DNA of 64,000 nucleotides from Mycogone perniciosa (taxonomy: Eukaryota > Ascomycota > Sordariomycetes > Hypocreales > Hypocreaceae). Location of the stretch: positions 1 through 64,000 of the forward strand of contig JAOALB010000203.1 in assembly GCA_025331125.1 (NCBI GenBank). The letters run 5' to 3'. The notes beneath the pieces are model-generated. The model made no database searches and was not told where the DNA came from. It was given only the letters and a program-made list of their open reading frames with translations. Positions 38,890-50,700 of this stretch are shown here, one piece after another. Made by a program: the position numbers and the translations under genes. The stretch's first letter is position 1; the number at the start of each line of letters is the position of its first letter.

Positions 38890-40343
38890 ATCTTGATAAA
38901 CTATTAATTATAATCTACAGTGACTTTTACCCTCTTTTTTGGCTAAAGACATTCAACTTAATATTCTAGTTGCTTTATTTTAGCCTCAGCAGTAGCCAAC
39001 TTAGTGTTTTGCCCATCCAGACCCCTGCCAATCTTCCGGAATAGCAGCCGCGTAGTTAAGTCAGTTTAGTTGTCTTTTCCTAGGTCTTTAACAAGCTTAT
39101 AGACTTGCTGTGATCGTAAAGGCGTTATATAACTTTCGATTTATGTTGTTCTTCCTCTCTTTTTTATTAAAGCTGGCGTTTTGGGCTGTTCTGGCGGGGA
39201 CAAGACCATATGGTTCATCAATGGTTTTGCTATATTAACTGGGAATAGACCTGTCCTACGCCAACCTAATAGTATATTTCTTTTTAATAGACCTAAGTCT
39301 TTTGCTTTAGTATAGCATTAAAGAAAACAAACTTTCCTAAATGGCAAGGAATCGTCAATAGCAAGCTTTCCAACTTCATGACGATATGCAGACTTAATTG
39401 GCGAGAAAATCAAGATATCAAAAGGTTAAAGAACATAGGATAAATAAGGCGGCAGGAACAGTAAATAGATATCATTCTAATAGCATTTATATAAAACATC
39501 ATCAGTTATATAACTCCCGTAGCCATTAACGACCAAAAGTCTCCACTGCTTCATTTCTGGCTTTATTTAAGGAATAAAAACATCTTGCAACCACTGCAAT
39601 GCAATTTCATCATTAGTCCAACCTTTATCTAATAAAATAAAGTTCCAGCGTTTAAATGGATCTAAATTTGAAGGAAACTATTACTGTTAGACAGATTGGC
39701 CGCGAAAAATAACCAATAGGTCAATTGCCTCGCCAGTTGCTGAGATACACTCGATAATTATAGTCCAACAGCGCGATCCAGGTTGCTTCTTTATCACTGC
39801 TTTATTCTTTAAGTTCCCAAGCACAAGGCCATTGCCTCTAAGGCCTTCCATAAGCCCTGTCTCGTCCATATTGTAACGATGTTAGGGTAGGATTGCCTTG
39901 ATAGCTGGGAGGTTAAAAAGGGCGAAGAATTCCTTGATTTTATTAGTCGTGGCCCCATTAATACGGGCTGAATCAATGCCCTTGCCTCTAATAGTCTTGA
40001 TTTCCAGGTTACGGCGTAAAAAACCCTCAATCCAATGTTTCCTAAGTGGTTTAGTATCGCCGCCTGCAATTAAGACTCGAGATGCAAAGGTCTTTAGTTG
40101 AAAATGCATTGGCGGCAGCCCTAGGGCTGACTGGGTAAAAATCCAGTCACAGAGATAATTTTCCTGCATTTAAGAAAGCCTTTACTGGGATTCGTAAGCA
40201 ATAGAGGTGTTTTCTGACCCTTGATGCCGGGATTGTAAAGTTGAGCGTGGAATTCCCCATTTACAGGCAGCCGACCGTAATGTAGAGCCATTATTCACGT
40301 CGAAAAGCGCGTTTTTTACGTGTTCTTCCGTATATAAAGGCAT
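38890..40343 (-). pseudogene. F transposase, DDE type with Tc5/CENP-B-like HTH (RIP-inactivated)
   Basis: The frame starts at an ATG (40343-40341) giving MPLYTEEHVKNALFDVNNGS, a psq-like helix-turn-helix start. A CENP-B/Tc5-type DNA-binding region follows (around FLRRNLEIKTIRGKGIDSAR), then the DDE domain. The first catalytic Asp is in MDETGLMEGL (39869 downward). The second is changed to Asn in LLVVNGYGSY (codon 39527-39525). The third is in PFDILIF (codon 39419-39417). The second and third positions are 36 codons apart, a DD35D spacing typical of pogo/Fot1. Several TAG/TAA codons sit where Gln or Trp would be expected, so it is dead. The frame otherwise holds from start to end. The end coordinate is approximate. 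Confidence 0.85.
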
Positions 40344-40441
40344 TGTAATAAAGAAAATTAATTTTATTTTAAAAGATTACGAAAATTGGGTATAAAATCG
40401 CAGTTGCGATAGTTAGGTGTTGGAATGTGGTGTTGAGGAAT

Positions 40442-40487
40442 TAGGTGGCCGAGAACCCCGGGTGGCCGAAGAGGGGGTGGTCCGACT
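40442..40487. repeat. Right TIR of F
   Basis: Perfect inverted match to the left TIR, followed by the TA target. Confidence 0.93.
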
Positions 40488-40489
40488 TA

Positions 40490-43400
40490 GCTGCAGCCTT
40501 ATATTAAATAATTGATTATACTATAAAAGCTTTTAGTTAATTTAGGATTTATTAGAAATACTTAGCTATAGTATTTACTTTATAGAAACTCCTTTTTTAA
40601 ATAATAGATAGGTTTAGCGGGCAGGGGTTTAAAGGCTTAACTTTTAAGTATAGGTAAAAACTATAATTTATAAAAAATAGTAAGGTTCCTATTATCTTAA
40701 ATACTTAATTATTCTAGGTAAACTCTGTAAATAGCAGTTGATTTATTTAATTATTTTAGTAAAAACTTATAAACTGCCTAAAATACTGCTTTACCTTTAT
40801 ATTTAACTATTTAGTTTAGCTATTAATCTTTAAATAATAGGCTAAAAAATATTTAAAGTAGATTTTAAGTTATTAAAATAGCTGCTTTTAAAACTTGAAT
40901 ATAAATTAAATACTTTAATTTAATATAATTATTTCTAAGGCTGTATATAAAGTATAAATATATAAAATAAAGGTATTAGTAAATTCTTTAATATTAAATA
41001 TATAAGTAATAATAAAATAGTATATCTTTATTAAGCGGTATACTATTATAAGGATATTTTTATAGATTAAGCCCTATTAATTATAGTTAGGTAATAGTAT
41101 AATATAATTTACTAAAATATTACTTTAAACTTAAAATAGTATTAATAATAGTTTTAAGAATTTTAAAGGAGTAGATTTATTTAATTTTATTTAAAAATAT
41201 AGGTTATAACCTTTAATAAAAGTATTAATATTAATTAATATTTGCAGCTATTAGTATATATAGTTAAAGAGGTCTAGCGTTTTTATTTATTTTAAATATC
41301 CTTTTAGCCCGAAAAAGTATATTTAATATATAATTTATATTTCTACTTTATTTATTAGTAAAAGGAAAAGTTATTTTTAATAATATATTTAATTATCGCG
41401 GATTTAAAAGTCTTATATAGCTGCCTTTAAGTTACTTTAAATACTTTTAGGCATTATTAAATAGCTAGGTTTTAAAGCGCCTATATTATAATATTTACTA
41501 TATTTAATATTTTATAGGCTTTATTAATTATTCTATTAATTAATATCTTTAAATTTAAGATTAAAGTATTAGTTATTATAGCAAAAAGGTTTTTATTATT
41601 TATACTTCCTATAATATCAGTATAGGTATAAAGGTTAAAGCGGCTTTCTAGGAGTTAAGTTTTTTTTTTCTTTTAATTAGCTATTATTTTAATTTAACTT
41701 TACTAAGATATTTTAAAATCTCTTACTTAATATATTAAGCTTTACTACTTTTAACCTAGGCTAATATATAATCTAGAAATTATACTAGGATAAGAATTTA
41801 AACTAATAGATTTATCTTTAATTTAATACTTTAATAGTTATAAAGTATTTTAAGTCTTTATAGTTTATAATAATTTTAAATTTATTTTCTATACTTTAAA
41901 GCTTAAAGTATTATTTTTTTAATAATTTAATAATAGCTAATAGTTTTTTATTATAAATTTTATAATTATATTTAATAGGTAAATACTTTAATAAAAAATA
42001 TACTATTAATTGCAGGATATTATTTTTATTATACTAAAAGAGAATATTACTAGATATTTAATTTAAAGTATCTATTTCTAAGACTATCTTTTTATTATAG
42101 TTAAAAAAGGTAAAGATTAAAGTAGTTATAAACTGGGTTTTAAGGTAATTAAATATAGCGGTATAGAGTTTTATTTAATTCTATAGTATATCTTTTTTTA
42201 AAAGGTTATTTAAGGGTTTATAGATATTAAAGAAGTCTTTAATAAACTGCTAATAGAAATTCGCGAAGTTTAAAAAATATTAAAGTTTATGGAAATTTAA
42301 AGGTCTCTTTTAACTTATAATTGCGGCTACTTTCTTAAAGTCTATCTTAATACTATTACTTATAATAATTAAACTAAAGTATTTTATTTTTATTATTTTA
42401 AATTTGCATTTTTTAATATTAACTTAAAGACTTATATTAATTAATTTATCTATAATTTCCTATATATATTATTAATATTCCTTTTATATAGCTAAGTAAA
42501 CTAATATATTATTGAAGTAAACTATATAGGTCTTATTAAATAAATTATATAAAGTATAGTTAATATAGTATTAGAAAGAGGCTAAGGTATTATAAAGGCT
42601 AAAAGGTATAATAAAGGTTTTAAATAGCCTAAACTAGGTTATAAAAGCTGTCTTTTATTTATATCCCTTTATAATTTTAAGTTTATTAAAGGCAGCTATT
42701 ATATCCAGTTTAATATAAAATCTAATATTATATAAAGTATTTAATATTTCTTAAATTAGCGGTAATAGGTAGCGATATTTTATAGTAATATTATTAAAGC
42801 TTTAATAGTTTTAATAAATATAGATACCTCTTTTAAGTTTTACAGTAAAAAGTAAAGGGGCAGTATATTTTACTTTAAATTCCTTAATAAATCCTTTAGC
42901 TAAATTTTTATTTAGCTATTTTCTTATAACCTAGAGTTTATTTAATAATATTAGGCGGTTCTTTTAATATAGTAGTTCTTTCTTTAATAAAAGCTTAATT
43001 TTATAGTTTTATAATCTTTTAAAGGGAAGTTTATTTACTAGTTATAAAAGGAAGCCAATAATTTTATTTTATAGTTAATTAAAAAGTTTCTTTTAAATAT
43101 TACTTTCTATTAATTCTAGCTTTACTTTTATAAACTTATTAATATTAAACTTTAATATCCTTTAAAGGTATTCTCTGCTATAGTAGTATATAAGAAATTT
43201 ATAAAAAGCTTAAAGCAATAGTACTTATACTGCTATAAAGCTGCCTTATCTTTATAATACATTTGCGAAAGTATTTTTATTAACCTTTAATAGTTAATAT
43301 ACTTTATATTCCCGCTTTTATATATTTTCTATTAAATCTATTTAAATTAATTTTATATACTAGGTAAATAAGTCTTTATAAAATTAGATAAATAATATTA

Positions 43401-46107
43401 CAGTAGATATTTAAATATTTATTAGGTTAGGTCGCTTATATAGCGCTACTGCTATAGGCTTATTAAGTATTAGTATATTTAACTTAAAGAGTTATATTAG
43501 GTTATATTAGTGTAAATATTAATAGCTACTAGCTATAAGTATTATTAAAACTAGTATTAAAGGCTTATTTAATATTATCTATACTTTAGTCTTTAATTTT
43601 TTATAGTTATTAAGTTAATAAATACAATAGTGATTTTGCTTTAATGTTAATATAAGGTTAATATATAGGTCCCTTTTTTTTTATTAAGGTATTATCTTTT
43701 CTAGTATATTTTTAATATAGGCTTAAAACTTAACTTTCTTTTTAACCTTCTTTTTTATCCTTTTTAATATATTATTTTACTTCTTACTAGTAGTATAAAG
43801 TATTAACTTTAAAGGTTTACCTAGGATATTAATATTATATAAAATAATTATTAAGTTAAGGATTATTAATATAGTGCAGGTTTAAAGGCAATAATTTATT
43901 AAATAATATTATAAGTTAAAGGTAATTATTAATATAAGCTAGTTAATATTAAAATTATATTACTATAGCTATAGTATTTTAAGAATAAAGGGGTTTTAAT
44001 CTAAGAGATTAATAATAAAAAATATATATAGCTCTCTATATTCCCCTATTCCTATATCTAAGATTATATAGTCAGTAAACTATACTGCTGCTTTACTATT
44101 AGTTAAGATAAAGCTCTTTAGTCTAGGCAATTGTATTATTAAGATTTAGGACTTTTAAAGAAAATACTAGTCTGCAAAGCCTTATACTAAACAGCTACTA
44201 TTAATAAAGGTTAATACAGTTACTAATAAATATATAAAGAATAATATAGTATAGATAAGTAGTAGTTTACTATTTATAGTATTTAAAATTAATAGTCTAT
44301 TATTAATAATAATCTATTATATTTATAAAGGTATTAGATTTATAGGCTATTTTAATATTTTATTGCGCTTTTTAATGCAATATTATCAGGAAATTACTCT
44401 TTTCCCTGCCTTCCTATATTAAAAGTTATATCTTTATAAATAAGTATATCGCTAAAGGTAACTAATCTTTTAATAAAGCCAGTCTTATTGATATAGTATA
44501 GAAATAGGTTTCTATAGTATAATAGGTTATTTATTTAAGTTAAAAAGTATTAATACTGTAAAAACTAGGGAGTAGGAATTTATAATATTAGTATATCTTT
44601 TCCCTGGCTTAAGATATATACTTTGCCTTAAAGCGCTATAGTGCTATTACTTTAATATATTCTGTGTTTTAAAAAGCCGCTATTATATCCCTATAAGGTT
44701 TAAAGTTTTATAGTATTAGCTTTTTACTTTTCTATATAGTTATTAACTGTATATTAGCTGCTATAATAGTAGTATAAGTTATAGACTTATTAGTATTTTT
44801 TGCGTTATAAAGTAAAGGATATAGTGTTTAACTATATAGGATCGCTTATATCTTTTTACTTTAAAGGGTTTAGTTTATTTTAAAGCAGGGCTTATTAAAA
44901 AGTATAGTTATTATTTAGCTTTTTAAACTTACAGTTGCCTTTAAATTAATATAATAGGCTTACTTTTTAAAGTTATAATAAACTTTTTAACTAAAAGTTC
45001 TTTAAATAGACTAGTTATCTTTACTTATAGGCTTATTACTTTTATTAGTAAAGGCAGTAGTTATTTTTTTAAATACTTTAAAGCGAAAAGCATTAACCTT
45101 TTAGGTATTAATCTTACTAGCTTAGGCTGCTAGTTTATAAAACTTAATAATAAAGTTCTAAAATAGCTTATTTATTATATAATAGGTATTAAACTCTTAG
45201 GCAGTAGATTGCAAAAGGTTAAAAGTTTTATACTATAAGTTTAAAAATTTTATAAAAGTTTTATTATTTCCTTATTCCTATATTATACAGTTATCCTTTT
45301 TTATTATAATATAATTGAATGCCTTTTATATTAAATTATAGGCATTATTATTTAATTAACTGCTAATATAAAGGATATATTTATAAATGGTATTAAAGTA
45401 TTTAGCATTAATTATAATATTATATAGTATAGTAAAACGCTAATTTATATACTTTTACTAAAAGCTTTTTATATTTTTATCTTTAGCATTAAATCTATCT
45501 TTAAAGTTATTAGTTTAATACTTAAAGATATTATTATTTTTAGCTTTAATAAATTTATTAATTATATTGCTTTAGCTTTAAACTTTATATTAAATAAGCT
45601 TTAAGTTTTTAATAATAGTAGTGTTTTTAGCCTCTTTTTATTTTAAAGCTATATTAAAGTTATACTTTTAGTTTTAAAAGTAATTAAAGATAATATTAAA
45701 AAACTATTTAAATTTTAATGCTTAAAGCTATAAAGTTAAGTTATCGTTGTTATTATAAGCTTTTAAAATAGTATAGATATAAGGCTAGTTGTAGAAGTAA
45801 TTAATAAGCTTTACTTTTTAACTACAGTCCCCCTTTACGCTTTTTATTTTTATTTCAGTGTTCTTAAATTAAATATAGGCTAAGGAATTAGGTATAGCTT
45901 AAAGAGTTAAGTTAAGGTATATTCTTTACTGCAGGGATATAGGCTTTTAGGCTTAAAGTCTCGCTATAGTTAGGGATTAGTAAATTTCCTGTAAAATATA
46001 AGGCTTTTTATAGTATTGCGACTAGGCCGTCAACGACTTTATTAATTCTTCTCAGGCAAGGTTAAAGGCTAAGGGTAATAGTGCAGTTGTTATAGGAAGG
46101 TATAAAC
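40490..46107 (-). pseudogene. E gag-pol remnant (gypsy)
   Basis: On the minus strand the reverse transcriptase is clear at about 42730-42480: KLDIIAAFNKLKIIKGYK, then KTAFIT-FRLFKTFIIPF, with the catalytic motif YFNN at 42519-42508. Gag and protease should lie toward 46107, RNase H and integrase toward 40500 and beyond F to 37990. All domains contain stops. The blocks resemble those of family B but the copies are not close. Confidence 0.7.
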
Positions 46108-46269
46108 TATTACAGTATATGGAATAGCAGGTTAAGGTAATATTTTTATTATGCCTTAAATAAGGCAAAAAGCTATAAAAATACAGTTCAGAGGTGTAGG
46201 ACCAAGCTATTATATAAGGATGCATATAATGCTGATAAGTTATTAAAGGGCAGGTTTAGTGCCGTAATA
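46108..46269 (-). repeat. Right LTR of E (5' LTR)
   Basis: 162 bp, same ends as the left LTR. Slightly more C-to-T/G-to-A change than the left copy. Confidence 0.9.
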
Positions 46270-46274
46270 CCTTA

Positions 46275-47039
46275 ACTTTCAGCTTTTATTTAAAGTTTAT
46301 ACTTAAAGTTCTTTACCCTTTTTCTTTATTTTAACTATATTAGCTATTTCCTATATTTTAGTTATTTTAACTATTTTCTTTATTTTTCTATATTTTAATT
46401 ACTTTCTTATATTCAAAGCCTTATATTTACTTCAAAGTTATATTAAATAGTATTTATTGTACAGGGACTATTAAAAAAAAGGGTTAAAAAGTAAGGGTTT
46501 CAGTGTAAATAAATAACCTTCCTATTTGACTAGACCTAGAATTAGGCCTAATGCTAGGACTTAGTTTAAAAGGAACTTTAATATAAGTTAGGAAATTTCC
46601 ATTATTTTTAATAATGACAATTAAGCTAAAACTAGCTACCCTGCCTACTATAAACTTAATATAATAGCTATAATAATTATTATAAAATGTTTAACTAAAA
46701 TGGTTTTTTATTTATATAGCTGTAAGTTCATTTAGTAAATTTCCTATATAAATAAACTTTATAGAAAATAGGAATAAGGCTATAAACCTAATTCTGCTAC
46801 TATACTTTTATTATTTAATTAAAAGACTATTATAAAGGATAAAGCTATTATTTATATAATTACTTTTATACTAGCTATATATATACTAGATAGCTTATAG
46901 CTTTCAGCTATTAAATTATTAATAATTTAATTGTTTATTTATTATTAATATAATTAAACCTTTAATTGTTTCTTTATTGCTGTATTATATATAGCTTCCC
47001 AAAAGCTATATATAAATAAAGTTTAGTATAAGGTTATTA
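46275..47039 (+). mobile_element. Copia element A2, 3' end with its LTR
   Basis: 46275-46468 matches the untranslated region between RNase H and the 3' LTR of A1, ending in a weak polypurine stretch. 46469-47039 is a full 571-bp LTR A in plus orientation. Together with 27745-29481 and 37188-37812 this is one copia element, split by C and E. Its 5' half is missing. Confidence 0.85.
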
Positions 47040-47543
47040 TTTTAATAATCGTTTAATTAAATAAACTGTTTAATAAGGTTAAAGAAATAGAATTAAAGTT
47101 TATATTCCTTTTAATATATACTTTTATAGTAAAAAATACTTTTTTAAGTAATAAAAAAATAAAAAGCTTGCCTTTAAAGGTAAATAAGCTTTAAAGTATT
47201 GCTATTAGTTTAATAACTACTTAAACTAAACTATTAATATATTTAAAAAAGCTTTTAAACTTGAAATCTTAAAAGCTATTTTAAAAAGATTAATCTTTAT
47301 AAATAAAACTAGTATACTTATATATAAATAAAGTAATACTTTTAAAAATATATAATAACTTTTTAAAAAAAGCTTAAAAGTAAAAAAGTTATTTTTAATA
47401 TTAAAAGTATAATAATTGATATAAAGTAATTATTTATAAAAGCTAAAAGTAAATTAATATAATAAAAGTTTATTTACTTTTATACTAAAAAAGTAAACTT
47501 TAAAAGAGAGATTAATTAAAAATCCTTTAAGTAATAAAGTAAT
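47040..47543. other. AT-rich DNA between A2 and B2
   Basis: RIP-mutated, nothing recognisable. It is the left part of the sequence into which B2 inserted; GTAAT at 47539-47543 is the left target duplication. Confidence 0.5.
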
Positions 47544-47715
47544 TGTTATAGTACCGACTATAACGCAATATTAATGCCCTGTTATATAAGCTCCGGTTAT
47601 ATAACTAAGCCTTAACGCATTCCTAGCTATAGCTTTTTATAAAGCCTTAAGGCTTCCTTACTCTCTATAGCATAATAATAATATTTACTTTAACCTGCTT
47701 TCCTATACTGTAATA
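47544..47715 (+). repeat. 5' LTR of B2
   Basis: 172 bp, starts TGTTATAGTACC. More mutated than the 3' LTR. Confidence 0.9.
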
Positions 47716-50700
47716 GTTTATACTATCCCTTAACTTAACTGAGCTATTGCAAGGCATTTACTTAACTAATTATAAACTTCTTTAAATTCCCCCTTTATTC
47801 CTAAACCCACTATAACGCCTTTATAGCCTAGCCTTTACCCTTTAAATCCTATACCTATAGGAAATTAATTATAAGCGAGATAAATATAAATGCCCTAAAC
47901 CTTACCTTATAACCTAACTTAGCTTAATAGACTATAGTCTTTACTATAAAGCTAGCGCTTTTTTTTTTAAAAAAACTTTATAGAGAACTAGTATTAATAG
48001 TAACTATATATATTTAATAAATGCAATTATTAAAAATAATAACTTTTATTACTAGTTTTATCTTTCTAATTAAGTAATAAATAAAGGTCTAGCTTAATAG
48101 GAAAAATAAAAGTAAACCTTTAAATAGGAAATCTTAAAATAAGCAGTTAAAAACTAAAATATTAAAGTATAAATTAAAGCTTTAAATATAGCTTTACTGC
48201 TAAACTTTAAAAATAATAATCTATTTAACTGCCGCTAAATTAAAGACTTTAAGTAATTTAATAGTAAATAAAAGCATATTATTAAATACTAGTAAAAATA
48301 TATTAACTAGCGCTTTTAAATTAATATTACCTTTATAAATAATTAATTAATCTTTTTAATTAAATTTAAAATTCTTTTATATATTATAGGCCTTTTAAAG
48401 GGAAATATATATTAACTGTAATAAAAAAACTTTAATACTATTATTAACAATTTTAATAACCTTGCCTAATAGTATTAAAAGACTAATATAATACTTTTTA
48501 CTAATTTTAATAAGCAATATAAAACAATTAACCTATTTTAAAAGGCATTATAATCTTTTAATAACCTATATATATTAAATAAGCCTTTTTAAAACTTTCT
48601 AGTAAAGTTATTTATATTAAGCAGTAAATATAATAAAACTATTAAATAAATAATAAAAGCTTTAAAGATAAAAGTCTTTTAAATATTTATTAACACTATA
48701 AAGATTTAAATAATTAAGCTAAATAAATTTAACTTTACTAAATAATATTAACTTTACTAAACTATCTATAATAGGCTTTAAAAAGGCACCTATTATAATA
48801 CCCTTTATACTACCTAAATAGGCTAGCTTTAATAAAGCTATTAATAATAGCAGTAATATTATTAACGCCAGTAAAATAACTAAATAAACAATTAAAACGC
48901 CGCCTTAACGCTAACCAGTAACCTAATACAGCTAAATATTATATATACTATACTACTTTACCTTTAAGTCTCTCGCAAAAAATATATTGCTAAAAGACTA
49001 TACTTTTACTATAAAAAAGTAAATTATAGCTTTAATAAATACAATAAAAAGAAGCAGGCTAATATATATTAAAGAAATCTATATTAAATATAAAACCAAA
49101 ATTACTAAATCTAGCTATACCAGCTATACCTTAACCTAGCAGTACTTTAAAGCTAGCAGTAAAACAGTTTAAGAAAGTATAATAACTAAACCTTAATAGT
49201 ATATTAATACTACCTACAATACTTAATTAACCTATAACTCTAGGCTTTAAATAATATACCCTTTTTAACTATTAATAAAAATAATAATAATAGCGCTGCT
49301 TTATTAACTTTTAATTTACTTTAATTTAGTTACCTATATTTATTGAAAACCTAAACTTAACTTATAAATTAAAGAAAAGATTAACCTTTACTGAGAATTA
49401 TAAATGAAGGTTAACTATAAATAATATTATTATCTTAAAATAAATCTATTACTGCCTTTTTAATTAAAAGCCCTTTAAACTTAAATTAATAGACAGTAAA
49501 TCCCTTTTAATATAAACTATATTATTTTTTATATATAATATGTATATTAATATAAAAGCTTTAATAAAGAGCAGCTATAGACTTTAAGCTTTTATTAGCT
49601 GTACCTTTATTAAGTAATTTAGTATTATTATTTAATAACTATTATTTACTAAAAACCTCGTTTTTACTAATAAAAGTATAGTTAATACATTTTTAAACTT
49701 TTTTATTATATAAACTATAATTAGGCCTTATAAAAAACTTTACTTTTTTATTATTATAAATATATTTAATAATATCTTTATTATTTTTAGCCTTTTATAA
49801 TTAAAAGAATATAACTTTAATATTAACTAGAAAGAATTAACTATTACTTTTAAATCCTATTATTATTATAACTATTACCTTTTAAAAAATATAGCTAGCC
49901 CTATATAAATTTTAATAGTAATTAAGATAAAAAATAACTTTACTAGAATTAATATAAAAAATATATATTACTGGCAATTAATAGTTAAAGACGCTTTAAA
50001 TAAAGTAAAGCCTAACTTAATTAAATAAAAAGCTATACTATACTAGTAACTATTAATTAAAAATACTTAAAAAAAGAAAGACTATAACTTAATTAAAGAG
50101 GGAGTTTATAAACTGTATATTTTATAAACCTTAATATTAAACTAAGATTACTATATAACCTATAGGTACAGCAGAATTAATAATAAAGAAATATAAATAT
50201 AAATAATTTTAAACTAAATATATATAAAGCCGCTGCCTGCCTTTATAATCTACAGTTAATAATAATAAAAAAACCCCTATTAAAGCTACTACTATTACCT
50301 TTTAATATACTGCTTCTATAAAACTAAATTAACCCTTAAAATTAGAAAGTATATTTAAATATAGTGGATATATAAATAATAGCAGCTATAAACTTTATTA
50401 CCTTTTTATTGTTAATTATATATTTATATAATAAAAGTGATTTAAAAAAAGATTAATTAAGCTATTAAAATTAAGGAATTAGCGTTTATTAGCCTATTAA
50501 AGCTTTTAAAAAAGTTTTTTTATAAATATTTATAAAATAAAAAGACTATATTAAAGTAAAAATAGTATTATTAAAAGAAATATATAACTTTATTAATAAA
50601 TATTACTTTTTAATATAATTAAAAAAGATTATAGCTATTAATATAGAGAAATTTATAGTAAGAAAACCTAAACTTAATAAATTAAATATTTTAAAGAGAC

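Larger units (their letters stand above)
38633..40487 (-). mobile_element. Fot1/pogo-like DNA transposon F (TA target, 46-bp TIRs)
   Basis: An 1855-bp element with perfect 46-bp terminal inverted repeats (38633-38678 and 40442-40487, starting AGTCGGACCACCCCCTC) flanked by TA on both sides (38631-38632, 40488-40489). Length, TA target and transposase type match the fungal Fot1/pogo group of Tc1/mariner transposons. It has clearly more G and C and longer open frames than its host element E, so it arrived later or was mutated less. Both TIRs are GC-rich and show no C-to-T change relative to each other. Confidence 0.93.
37813..46269 (-). mobile_element. Ty3/Gypsy element E (minus strand, TSD CCTTA), host of element F
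   Basis: Two 162-bp LTRs (37813-37974 and 46108-46269) are flanked by exact CCTTA at 37808-37812 and 46270-46274. A polypurine tract read on the minus strand (run of G next to the left LTR, 37975-37988) sets the orientation. The span is 8457 bp. After subtracting the nested DNA transposon F (1855 bp plus TA) the element is about 6.6 kb, close to family B, and its LTRs begin with a similar TGTTACAG-type start. Removing E restores copia A2 sequence collinear with A1. Confidence 0.92.
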
